64,000 nucleotides of DNA from Paraburkholderia sp. CNPSo 3272 (GTDB lineage: Bacteria > Pseudomonadota > Gammaproteobacteria > Burkholderiales > Burkholderiaceae). The notes under the pieces were generated by a model that worked only from the letters and a program-made list of their open reading frames with translations, made no database searches and had not been told where the DNA came from. Numbering within the stretch: position 1 is the stretch's first letter; each line of letters begins with the position of its first letter. This document shows, one piece after another, positions 8,144 through 15,192 of this stretch. Location of the stretch: positions 1 to 64,000 of the forward strand of contig NZ_JAMBPQ010000030.1 in NCBI RefSeq assembly GCF_024206495.1, written 5' to 3'. Made by a program: the position numbers and the translations under genes.

Positions 8144-8995
8144 TCAACGGTTGTGGCGGTTCATGTAGATGAGGCGCTCGAACAGCGTCATGTCCTGCTC
8201 GTTCTTGAGCAGCGCGCCGGCGAGCGGCGGCATGGACTTCGAGCCGTCGACCGCGCGCAGCGCCGAGGGCGGGATCTCTTCGGCGAGCAGAAGCTTGAGC
8301 CAGTCGAGCAGCTCCGACGTAGAAGGCTTCTTCTTCAGGCCCGCGACGTTGCGCAGTTCGAAGAAGCTTTCCATGGCCGCGTTGAGCAGTTCCTTGCGGA
8401 TGCCCGGATAGTGCACCTCGACGATGCGCTGCATCGTCGCCGGATCGGGAAAGCTGATGTAGTGGAAGAAGCAGCGGCGCAGGAATGCGTCGGGCAGCTC
8501 CTTCTCATTGTTCGACGTGATGATGACGAGCGGACGCTGTTTCGCCTTGATGAGCTGGCGCGTCTCGTAGACGTAGAACTCCATGCGGTCGAGTTCGCGC
8601 AACAAGTCGTTCGGGAACTCGATGTCGGCCTTGTCGATTTCGTCGATCAGCAGGACGCTTTGCTCGTCCGACTCGAACGCCTGCCACAGCACGCCTTTCA
8701 CTATGTAGTTGGCGATGTCCTTCACGCGTTCGTCGCCGAGTTGCGAGTCGCGCAGGCGCGAGACCGCGTCGTACTCGTAGAGCCCTTGCTGCGCCTTCGT
8801 GGTGGACTTGATGTGCCACTGCATGAGCGGCATACCCAGCGCCGCGGCCACTTCTTCGGCCAGCATGGTCTTGCCCGTGCCGGGCTCGCCCTTGATGAGA
8901 AGGGGGCGCTTGAGCGTGATCGCGGCGTTGACCGCGAGCTTGAGGTCGTCGGTGGCGACGTACTGCGATGAGCCTTCGAAACGCGTGGCGCGCAT
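8144..8995 (-). CDS. MoxR-family AAA+ ATPase
   Basis: A 283-residue AAA+ ATPase. Walker A is GEPGTGKT (residues 36-43), Walker B is LLIDEIDKAD (115-124), and sensor 1 lies in VIITSNNEKELPD. The C-terminal lid is helical. A much longer open frame runs upstream, but homology begins at MRATRFEGSSQYVATDDL. A -10-like TATACT lies just upstream of that ATG, giving a 5' UTR of roughly 25 nt. It forms a bicistronic operon with the VWA gene and probably remodels a metalloenzyme in an ATP-dependent way. The client is not identifiable here. Confidence 0.92.
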   Translation of the reverse strand: MRATRFEGSSQYVATDDLKLAVNAAITLKRPLLIKGEPGTGKTMLAEEVAAALGMPLMQWHIKSTTKAQQGLYEYDAVSRLRDSQLGDERVKDIANYIVKGVLWQAFESDEQSVLLIDEIDKADIEFPNDLLRELDRMEFYVYETRQLIKAKQRPLVIITSNNEKELPDAFLRRCFFHYISFPDPATMQRIVEVHYPGIRKELLNAAMESFFELRNVAGLKKKPSTSELLDWLKLLLAEEIPPSALRAVDGSKSMPPLAGALLKNEQDMTLFERLIYMNRHNR

Positions 8996-9025
8996 GGTGA
9001 ATCCGCTCGCTGGGAAAAAAATCCC

Positions 9026-9031
9026 AGTATA
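9026..9031 (-). promoter_or_regulatory. Likely -10 element of the MoxR/VWA operon
   Basis: TATACT on the minus strand, 31 nt before the MoxR start. No good -35 is visible. The short leader contains TGGGA and TCCCA arms around an A/T tract (9011-9026). Confidence 0.4.
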
Positions 9032-9270
9032 AGTCAGATGGGGTGTTGCGTCGGCGCGCCGCCGCGTATCGTTGGGTCCGCTCTTTGGGGCACGGTCGCG
9101 GGGGGCTTCCAGCCGTCTCGCGACGGCGCGCGGCGAGTCCGTTGCGCGTGCCAGGGTTCCTCCGGGTTGCCTGCGGGCGAGGCGGCGCGGCAGGGCGCTG
9201 CGTGGCCCCCGCGGGCCCGTCGCCGGGCCTCGCGAGCCGCTCCGAGGCCCGCCAGGCGTGGCGCGGCCGG

Positions 9271-9300
9271 TGGACGGCCGGCGCGGCGTCGCGGTATACT
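9271..9300 (+). promoter_or_regulatory. Putative sigma-70 promoter of the cytochrome c operon
   Basis: TGGACG (9271-9276) and TATACT (9295-9300) are 18 nt apart. They lie 116 nt upstream of the first cytochrome gene, in the 420-base gap shared with the divergent MoxR gene. Confidence 0.45.
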
Positions 9301-9415
9301 CGGACCGATTTTTTTCGGCCTGCACGGCGACCCCAAAAGTAAAACAGCAGTAATGCGGCGCAGGCCGTGGCCTGCGGTTCGGGCGTTCGAATCCCCTCAA
9401 GCCAGGTTGGATGCT

Positions 9416-9781
9416 ATGAAAAAAATTGTCGGCAAGCACGTCATCACGGGCGCAATCACCATGCTGGCGTGCTTCGCGGTCACGGCTCACGCGGACATCG
9501 TGGGCAACGCGAAGGCGGGTCAGGACAAGGTGGCGATGTGTATCGGCTGTCATGGTATTCCCGACTACCGCACCGCTTACCCCGAGGTCTACCACGTGCC
9601 CATTCTGGGCGGCCAGAACGCGCAGTACATCATGAACGCGTTGCTCGCCTACAAGAAGGGCGACCGGCATTTCGAGACGATGCACGCGATCGCGTCCTCG
9701 CTCACCGAACAGGACATCGCCGACATCGCGGCCTACTATGCGTCGCAAACGGCCGCGTCGAAAGACAATCCGAATAAATAA
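9416..9781 (+). CDS. Small periplasmic cytochrome c (class I)
   Basis: A 121-residue exported mono-heme cytochrome. A signal peptide ends at about AHA (24-26). The heme site is C42-I-G-C45-H46, and a downstream Met in FETMHAI is a candidate axial ligand. The fold resembles cytochrome c553/c4 halves that shuttle electrons in the periplasm. The start was taken at MKKIVGK because it opens directly into a signal peptide; the long upstream extension lacks protein features. The second cytochrome follows after 18 nt, so they are co-transcribed and may act as a pair. The redox partner is unknown. Confidence 0.9.
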   Translation: MKKIVGKHVITGAITMLACFAVTAHADIVGNAKAGQDKVAMCIGCHGIPDYRTAYPEVYHVPILGGQNAQYIMNALLAYKKGDRHFETMHAIASSLTEQDIADIAAYYASQTAASKDNPNK

Positions 9782-9799
9782 CCGGCAGGTGGAGAACCC

Positions 9800-10195
9800 A
9801 TGAACAAGCCCTACACGGCTATGCCTTCGTTTGCCGGTGCAACCATCAAGCTCGCGGGCGCCGGGCTCGCACTGGCCGCCGCGCTCGCGCTCAATCCCGC
9901 ACACGCGGCCGACGCCTCCAACGGCAAGGTCCTCGCCGACAGCCACAACTGCGCGGCCTGTCACGGTCCGGGCCTGAACAAGCCCGTGAGCCCCGAATAT
10001 CCGAAGCTCGCCGGCCAGCACGCCGACTACATCTACTGGGCGCTGCGCCAGTATCAGATGGGTACGAGCAATCCGCACCTCGGCCGCAACAATCCGATTA
10101 TGCAGGCGCAGGTGCAGAGCCTTTCGCAGAGCGATATGAAGGATCTCGCCGCGTACATCGAATCGCTCGGCGGCGACCTCGTCAACAAGAAGTAA
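9800..10195 (+). CDS. Small periplasmic cytochrome c (class I), second of pair
   Basis: A 131-residue exported mono-heme cytochrome. A long signal peptide ends near AHA (34-36). The heme site is C51-A-A-C54-H55, and the NNPIMQAQVQ segment supplies a likely Met ligand. It resembles the c4/c553 type, with KLAGQHADYIYWALRQY as in c4 domains. It follows its partner by 18 nt with a GGTGGAG ribosome site, and a strong intrinsic terminator closes the unit. Two separate single-heme proteins here may be the equivalent of the two domains of diheme cytochrome c4; that is inference. Confidence 0.9.
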   Translation: MNKPYTAMPSFAGATIKLAGAGLALAAALALNPAHAADASNGKVLADSHNCAACHGPGLNKPVSPEYPKLAGQHADYIYWALRQYQMGTSNPHLGRNNPIMQAQVQSLSQSDMKDLAAYIESLGGDLVNKK

Positions 10196-10234
10196 GCGTG
10201 AGGGCGGCGCGCCATGCGTGCCGCATCATCTGAA

Positions 10235-10285
10235 ACGCCCCGCGTGGGCCTCGTTTTCGGCGAGGCGTTCGCGGGGTGTTTTTTT
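10235..10285 (+). terminator. Intrinsic terminator of the cytochrome operon
   Basis: ACGCCCCGCG (10235-10244) pairs with CGCGGGGTGT (10270-10279). An inner GCCTCG/CGAGGC helix lies between them, and seven Ts follow. Confidence 0.88.
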
Positions 10286-10322
10286 GCGGCCTTGGTTCTT
10301 TGAGACGGGCTTCGTTTGCGAT

Positions 10323-10757
10323 TCAATCGCGCGAAGCGCGGCGCTCGATGCGCATGAGATAGGCGTCGGTGTCGGGCGGCGTGTTCGTGCGTTGCGCTTC
10401 CCAGATCGTTTCGCCGAGGCATTCCATGATCGCGTGCTGCGCGTCGTGCGTCGATCCGAGACGTGCCGCGAGGCGGTCGTGCGCCGCGCGGATGCCGGGC
10501 GGCTGGTCGATCGAAAGCTGCTCGCTGATCGCAAGATGCATCGACAGATGCAGGAACGGATTGCTCTGGCCGCGCTCGGGCGAGTAGTCCTGCGCGGCGG
10601 CCGCATCGGCGTCGGCGAGTTCGGCGTGATATTCGGGGTGCTCGACGATCCAGTCGGCGGCGATCGCCTCGAGCGGCGTGAGGATTTCGCCCGCGCGCTG
10701 TTTGCGCCAGGTCTCGGTGAAAAAGCGGCGGACTTCGTCGCGGCTGGGATTGAACAT
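10323..10757 (-). CDS. DUF1841 family protein
   Basis: A 144-residue soluble protein starting MFNPSRDEVRRFF, with the conserved segment NPFLHLSMHLAISEQLSIDQPPGI and a helix ending in HAIMECLGETIWEAQR. These are hallmarks of DUF1841, a proteobacterial family of unknown function. It stands 93 nt downstream of the endonuclease III gene on the same strand and could be read with nth and rsxB. The three genes run in the same order in related bacteria as I recall it, but no role has been assigned. Confidence 0.87.
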   Translation of the reverse strand: MFNPSRDEVRRFFTETWRKQRAGEILTPLEAIAADWIVEHPEYHAELADADAAAAQDYSPERGQSNPFLHLSMHLAISEQLSIDQPPGIRAAHDRLAARLGSTHDAQHAIMECLGETIWEAQRTNTPPDTDAYLMRIERRASRD

Positions 10758-10850
10758 CTTGAGTCGGTCGTATGGGTGAAGCGCTAAATCGTGCAGCGTC
10801 TTGCTGCGACGCCTGAACGGATCATTTTACGCCCGGGAGCCTGCGCTCGC

Positions 10851-11495
10851 TCAGAGCTCCGGCGGCGGCGTCTTCGGCTTGAACTCGCACAGCGGCTCGA
10901 TCACGCAATGCCAGCATTCGGGCCGGCGCGCCTTGCACACATAGCGGCCATGGAGGATGAGCCAGTGATGCGCGTCCTGCAGGAACTCGGGCGGCGTGAA
11001 TTTTTCGAGCGCGGTTTCGACGGCGCGCACATCCTTGCCGGGCGCGAGCCCGGTTCGGTTCGCAACCCGAAAGATATGCGTGTCGACGGCGATGGTCGGT
11101 TGGCCGAAGGCCGTGTTGAGCACGACGTTCGCCGTCTTGCGTCCAACGCCGGGCAACGCTTCGAGCGCCTCGCGCATTGGCGGCACCTCGCTGTCGTATT
11201 GTTCGATGAGAATGCGGCAAGTCGCAATGACGTTCTTCGCCTTGGTGCGATAAAGGCCGATCGTCTTGATGTAATCAGCCACTCCTTCCTCGCCCAGCGC
11301 GAGCACCGCTTCCGGCGTGTTGGCGACCGGAAACATCCGGCGCATGGCCTTGTTCACCGAAACGTCGGTGGCCTGCGCGGAGAGCATCACAGCGATCAGG
11401 AGTTCGAACGGCGTGTTGAATTCCAGCTCGGTAGTGGGGTGCGGATTGAGGCTTTGCAGCGTTTCGTAGATGGCGCGGCGCTTGGTGGCGTTCAT
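10851..11495 (-). CDS. nth: Endonuclease III (DNA glycosylase/AP lyase)
   Basis: A 214-residue base-excision repair enzyme removing oxidised pyrimidines and cutting the abasic site. The helix-hairpin-helix is EALPGVGRKTANVVL, containing the catalytic Lys, and the catalytic Asp lies in VDTHIFRVANR. The C-terminal [4Fe-4S] cluster cysteines are C-x6-C-x2-C-x5-C (CKARRPECWHCVIEPLC). The length equals the E. coli protein (211 aa). The frame extends 42 codons upstream, but MNATKRRAIYETL is the homologous start. It lies 40 nt after rsxB in the same direction. Confidence 0.95.
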   Translation of the reverse strand: MNATKRRAIYETLQSLNPHPTTELEFNTPFELLIAVMLSAQATDVSVNKAMRRMFPVANTPEAVLALGEEGVADYIKTIGLYRTKAKNVIATCRILIEQYDSEVPPMREALEALPGVGRKTANVVLNTAFGQPTIAVDTHIFRVANRTGLAPGKDVRAVETALEKFTPPEFLQDAHHWLILHGRYVCKARRPECWHCVIEPLCEFKPKTPPPEL

Positions 11496-11535
11496 GCTCG
11501 TTGTGCGTGGGGCCGTTGCGTTGCGTTGCCGAGCG

Positions 11536-12372
11536 CTATCGCGCGGCTTTGTCGTCGTCGGGCGGTGAGTCCGATGTGTTCGACTCGATACCGATACGCT
11601 TGCGGCGCGCCTCCGCGGCATCGATCTGCGCCTGCACGTCGGCGCTCACGTGCTCGACGTTGCGCGGTCCCGCACCCTGTTCGGCCATTTCCGCCTTTTT
11701 GCGGCGCGCACGTTCGAGCGCGGCCTGGATGATCGCTTTCTTCTTCGCTTGCGCGTCGTCGGCGGGGGCGCTCGCGGGTGGCGTGGCGGCGTCTTGCGGC
11801 GCTTGAGCCTGCGGCGCACTCGTAGCGGCGCGGCGTGCGGCGGCGCGCGCCTCGGCCGCATTGCGTTCGGCGGCCTGGCGCGCGGCGCGCCGGTCGTGCC
11901 GCACGCGAGCTTCGTCGGCCTGCTGCTGCGTCCATGCGTCCCAGCCGGTCGCTTCGCCCGTAACGGGAATCATTGCGATGCAGTCGACCGGGCAGGGCGC
12001 GACGCACAGGTCGCAACCCGTGCACAGATCCTTGACGATGGTGTGCATCTGTTTGGGCGCACCCACGATCGCGTCGACGGGACACGCCTGCATGCACAGC
12101 GTGCAACCGATGCACAGTTGTTCGTCGATGAACGCCACCGGACGTGGACGCTCCACACCGTTGTCCGGATTGATCGGGATGACGGGTTTGCCGAGCAGTG
12201 CGGCGAGGCGCTCGACGCCTTCCAGGCCGCCGGGCGGGCACTGGTTGTAGTTGGCGGTGCCGGCGGCGACGGCTTCGGCATAGGGCCGGCAGCCGTCATA
12301 GCCGCACTTCGTGCATTGGGTCTGGGGCAGCAGATCTTCGATGCGATCTGCGAGTGTTTTGGGATCGTTCAC
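11536..12372 (-). CDS. rsxB: Ferredoxin-type electron transport protein RsxB/RnfB
   Basis: A 278-residue iron-sulfur protein. An N-terminal Fe4 site uses C20, C23, C28 and C45. Two ferredoxin-type [4Fe-4S] sites follow: C87/C90/C93/C97 and C117/C120/C123/C127. The last 130 residues are an Ala/Arg-rich, probably disordered or coiled tail. In E. coli, RsxB belongs to the membrane complex that keeps SoxR reduced; RnfB couples ferredoxin to NAD. The usual N-terminal membrane anchor is absent and no other rsx/rnf genes are present, so this is a free-standing version. Its partner is unknown, and co-transcription with nth suggests it may serve iron-sulfur delivery or reduction. Confidence 0.88.
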   Translation of the reverse strand: MNDPKTLADRIEDLLPQTQCTKCGYDGCRPYAEAVAAGTANYNQCPPGGLEGVERLAALLGKPVIPINPDNGVERPRPVAFIDEQLCIGCTLCMQACPVDAIVGAPKQMHTIVKDLCTGCDLCVAPCPVDCIAMIPVTGEATGWDAWTQQQADEARVRHDRRAARQAAERNAAEARAAARRAATSAPQAQAPQDAATPPASAPADDAQAKKKAIIQAALERARRKKAEMAEQGAGPRNVEHVSADVQAQIDAAEARRKRIGIESNTSDSPPDDDKAAR

Positions 12373-12492
12373 GTTCGCTACATCGGGGCGGGGCGGGCGG
12401 TGCCGTGACCTTGGGCGCGCAGGGTTTCGCAGCTGGCCTCAAGGGGTGCACACGCACAGCGCCAAAGCCTGCATTATCGCCGATTTCCCGCA

Positions 12493-12520
12493 TTGCCATC
12501 GGCGGGCCATGTGCCATAAT
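12493..12520 (+). promoter_or_regulatory. Possible promoter of the TetR-gene leader
   Basis: TTGCCA (12493-12498) and CATAAT (12515-12520) are 16 nt apart. They lie about 300 nt upstream of the TetR start, so a transcript from here would carry a long leader. Confidence 0.35.
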
Positions 12521-12602
12521 CAAAGCGCTTAATGCGAAGCACCGCGCAGTCCAGGGGAAATCAATAGACGTAAGCGGTACATGTCGGGCACGGCAGGCGA
12601 CG

Positions 12603-12618
12603 TGCTTCGCGCGAAGCA
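12603..12618. repeat. Perfect 16-bp palindrome in the TetR-gene leader
   Basis: TGCTTCGC followed directly by its reverse complement GCGAAGCA. It could be a protein-binding site or an RNA hairpin. Its position between the promoter-like element and the TetR gene makes a regulatory role plausible but unproven. Confidence 0.5.
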
Positions 12619-12634
12619 GACAGGGGGAAGAACG

Positions 12635-12685
12635 ATGTCGGCTCGCAACGACATCAAACAAACAAGAAGGAACGCAAGACCGTAG
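12635..12685 (+). CDS. Possible 16-codon leader ORF upstream of the TetR gene
   Basis: ATG to TAG encodes MSARNDIKQTRRNARP, preceded by GGGGGAAG at ribosome-site distance. It is strongly basic. Nothing but the good ribosome site and its place in the leader supports it; it may be chance. Confidence 0.25.
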   Translation: MSARNDIKQTRRNARP

Positions 12686-12723
12686 GTCGGAGGGTGTCTG
12701 TCCATTAACCTGGCGCGCCCCGC

Positions 12724-12793
12724 ACAACGTTGTCGATACCAGGGCGAGGAGAGGCCAGGCGTAGTTTTGCCCGACAACGTAAACCGGACAACG
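12724..12793. promoter_or_regulatory. ACAACG motif cluster, possible TetR operator
   Basis: The palindrome ACAACGTTGT at 12724-12733 is followed by two direct copies of GACAACG at 12773-12779 and 12787-12793, ending 24 nt before the regulator's start. TetR proteins often repress their own gene from palindromes at such positions. The match to this regulator is inferred from location only. Confidence 0.4.
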
Positions 12794-12816
12794 CGGCTTA
12801 ACGAGATCCTGCCACC

Positions 12817-13449
12817 ATGAATCAGCCAAAAATCAAAAGAGATCCTGAAGGCACCCGCCGCCGCATTCTGCTCGCCGCGGCGGAAGAATTCGCCAATGGC
12901 GGCCTGTTCGGCGCACGCGTCGACCAGATCGCGCGACGCGCGGAAACCAATGAGCGCATGCTCTATTACTACTTCGGCAGCAAGGAGCAACTATTCACGG
13001 CTGTTCTCGAGCACGCATTCGGCGCGCTCAATGAAGCCGAGCGCGCGCTCGATCTTTCGGGGCTCGCACCCGTCGAGGCGATCACGCGGCTCGCGCATTT
13101 CGTGTGGGACTACTATCGCGACAATCCCGAACTGCTGCGGCTCGTGAACAACGAGAATCTGCACGAGGCGCGATATATGCAGAAGTCCACACGAATTCGC
13201 GAGATGATCTCGCCGATCGTGGCGACGCTCGGTTCGATTCTCACGCGCGGTGAATCCGCGGGACTATTCCGCCCCAGCATCGATCCGTTGCGCCTCTACG
13301 TGACGCTTTCGGGCATGGGCTACTACATCGTCTCGAATCGCTACACGCTCAACGCCACCCTCGGGCGCGACTTCAGCACGACTGCCGAACGCGCAGAGGT
13401 CATTCAGCTCAACACGGAAATGCTGCTCGCGTATCTCATGCGCAAATAG
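12817..13449 (+). CDS. TetR/AcrR-family transcriptional regulator
   Basis: A 210-residue regulator. The N-terminal helix-turn-helix spans about residues 15-60 (TRRRILLAAAEEFA ... ARVDQIARRAETNERMLYYYFGSKEQLF), typical TetR. The ligand-binding C-terminal domain carries a pattern (MGYYIVSNRYTLN) seen in a widespread proteobacterial subgroup that often controls catabolic or efflux genes. No divergent target gene is adjacent, since the upstream neighbour rsxB starts 444 nt away. That gap contains several inverted and direct repeats, so autoregulation or control of rsxB-nth is possible. The effector is unknown. Confidence 0.9.
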   Translation: MNQPKIKRDPEGTRRRILLAAAEEFANGGLFGARVDQIARRAETNERMLYYYFGSKEQLFTAVLEHAFGALNEAERALDLSGLAPVEAITRLAHFVWDYYRDNPELLRLVNNENLHEARYMQKSTRIREMISPIVATLGSILTRGESAGLFRPSIDPLRLYVTLSGMGYYIVSNRYTLNATLGRDFSTTAERAEVIQLNTEMLLAYLMRK

Positions 13450-13503
13450 CGCACGACTCGCACTCGGCAGACTCGCGAAGCCGTTTCACGCTCCACAAAT
13501 GCA

Positions 13504-13527
13504 GCGCGCCGTCCTGGGACGGCGCGC
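13504..13527. terminator. Stem-loop between convergent TetR and phaZ genes
   Basis: An 11-bp GC-rich inverted repeat (GCGCGCCGTCC / GGACGGCGCGC) with almost no spacer. It lacks a clean T run on either side. It sits in the convergent gap and may stop transcription from both sides. Confidence 0.45.
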
Positions 13528-13580
13528 GGGTCTTGCTGCAGGTGCGGACTGCGTGCGCTCGAGTGGAGCGCGAACCTTCG

Positions 13581-14888
13581 TCAGGCTACAGCGCCCTGGG
13601 TCGAGCGGCCGCGGGTAGCCGTTTCCTTGCCCGCGTTGCCGGCGGCCTGCTGGTGCTGGCGGATGAAGTCGCGCAATTGCGGGTAGATGATCGTGCGCCA
13701 GCGGCGGCCCGAGAAGATGCCGTAGTGGCCGCACTTCTCGGCGGTCAGATGATGCTTGTTGGTCTCGGGAATGCCCGTGCACAGATCGTGCGCGGCACGC
13801 GTCTGGCCCGCGCCCGAAATGTCGTCGAGCTCGCCTTCGATCGTGAAGAGCGCCGTGTCGTGAATGTCCTGCGGACGCACGCGTTCGCCGGCCACGTCCC
13901 ACGTGCCTTCAGCGAGGCTGAAATCCTGGAACACGGTGCGGATGGTTTCGAGGTAATACTCGGCGGCCATGTCGAGCACCGCGTTGTATTCGTCGTAGAA
14001 CTGGCGATGTGCTTCGGCGTCCTCTTCGTCGCCGCGCAGCAGGCTCTTGTAGAAGTCCCAGTGCGCCGTGGTGTGACGGCCCGGATTCATCGCGACGAAA
14101 CCCGCGTGCTGCAGGAAGCCCGGATACACCTCGCGTCCTTCGCCCGGATAGTTCGCCGGCACGGTGTGGATCACGTTGTTCGCAAACCAGTCGAGCGAAT
14201 GTTCGGTGGCCAGCGAGTTCACGGCGGTAGGACTGCGGCGCGCGTCGATCGGGCCGCCCATCATCGTCATCGTGAGCGGAGTGTCCTCGCCGCGGCTCGC
14301 CATCAGCGAGATGGCCGCGAGCACGGGCACCGTAGGCTGGCAAACCGACAGCACGTGCAGATTCTTCGCGCCGATATGGCGGATGAATTCCTGGATATAC
14401 GCAACGTAGTCGTCGAGATGGAACGGACCGGCTTCGAGCGGCACCATGCGCGCGTCGACCCAGTCGGTGATGTACACCTTGTGGTCCTGCAGCAGCGTGC
14501 GCACGGTGTCGCGCAGGAGCGTGGCGTGATGGCCCGAGAGCGGCGCGCATACGAGCACGGCAGGCTCGTCCTTGAGCGCGGCCACGGCGCCGGTGTCGTC
14601 GGCGTAGCGCTTGAAGCGCAGCAGGCGGCAAAACGGCTTCTCGATGATGGTCTGCTCGACGATCGGAATATTGAAGCCGTCCTTCACGATCTGGCGAAGG
14701 TTGAACTCGGGCTTCTCGTAGTCCTTGCCGAGGCGATAGAGCAGTTCGTAGCCCGCGGCGAAGCGCGTGGCGCCCGGCACGAGTGAAAACGGGCTCGTCG
14801 GATTCGAGAACGATTTCGAGGCGGCCTGGGCCCAGGCGGTCAGCGGGCTGAGCAATGCGCGCTGGAATTCACGGATTTGATAGAGCAT
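13581..14888 (-). CDS. phaZ: Intracellular poly(3-hydroxybutyrate) depolymerase
   Basis: A 435-residue enzyme that mobilises stored PHB granules in the cytoplasm, releasing 3-hydroxybutyrate units. It begins MLYQIREFQRALLSPLTAWA, typical of PhaZ1 of Cupriavidus. The nucleophile is a cysteine in a lipase-box-like SVCQPTVP, at residue 183, the same number as the catalytic Cys183 of C. necator PhaZa1. The Asp and His needed for the triad are available downstream (EGELDDISGAGQT, KCGHYGIFSG). A GGAG ribosome site lies 5 nt before the ATG. The C-terminal 15 residues are a variable tail. Confidence 0.95.
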   Translation of the reverse strand: MLYQIREFQRALLSPLTAWAQAASKSFSNPTSPFSLVPGATRFAAGYELLYRLGKDYEKPEFNLRQIVKDGFNIPIVEQTIIEKPFCRLLRFKRYADDTGAVAALKDEPAVLVCAPLSGHHATLLRDTVRTLLQDHKVYITDWVDARMVPLEAGPFHLDDYVAYIQEFIRHIGAKNLHVLSVCQPTVPVLAAISLMASRGEDTPLTMTMMGGPIDARRSPTAVNSLATEHSLDWFANNVIHTVPANYPGEGREVYPGFLQHAGFVAMNPGRHTTAHWDFYKSLLRGDEEDAEAHRQFYDEYNAVLDMAAEYYLETIRTVFQDFSLAEGTWDVAGERVRPQDIHDTALFTIEGELDDISGAGQTRAAHDLCTGIPETNKHHLTAEKCGHYGIFSGRRWRTIIYPQLRDFIRQHQQAAGNAGKETATRGRSTQGAVA

Positions 14889-15192
14889 GGGCGCTCCGGC
14901 ATCTTCAAGGAGCGGTTCGCACCCAGGTCGCGCGGGTGAGGCGCGGAGCAGATGCGGGCCGGCAGGGTTGGTCGGTCAGTCAGGTTGTTTATCGGCCGCG
15001 GCCCGGAGGGCTTTAGCGCGGGCACTCCGGCATGCGTCTCGCAGCGGGTGGCTGCAAGCACGCTGCAAGGCGGTACACCAGTTTCGCCCCGTTGCCAGGC
15101 GGCGCGGACGGCATTGTGCCGCCGGGCTGTTGTGCAACGCAGCATCCGTAGTGTACCCCAGCTCGCGCAAACGTCCAGGCGCTTTCGAACAT
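14889..15192. other. Intergenic region between GH15 gene and phaZ
   Basis: 304 bases, both flanking genes on the minus strand. It should contain the phaZ promoter. I see the phaZ ribosome site but no convincing -35/-10 pair, and no gene. Confidence 0.4.

Noticed and set aside
9376..9405. tRNA-like stretch with GTTCGAATCCC, resembling a T-arm
   Set aside because: The flanking 5-bp stem has a mismatch, no matching acceptor stem or anticodon arm lies upstream, and no CCA end fits. It is directly upstream of the cytochrome start and probably chance.
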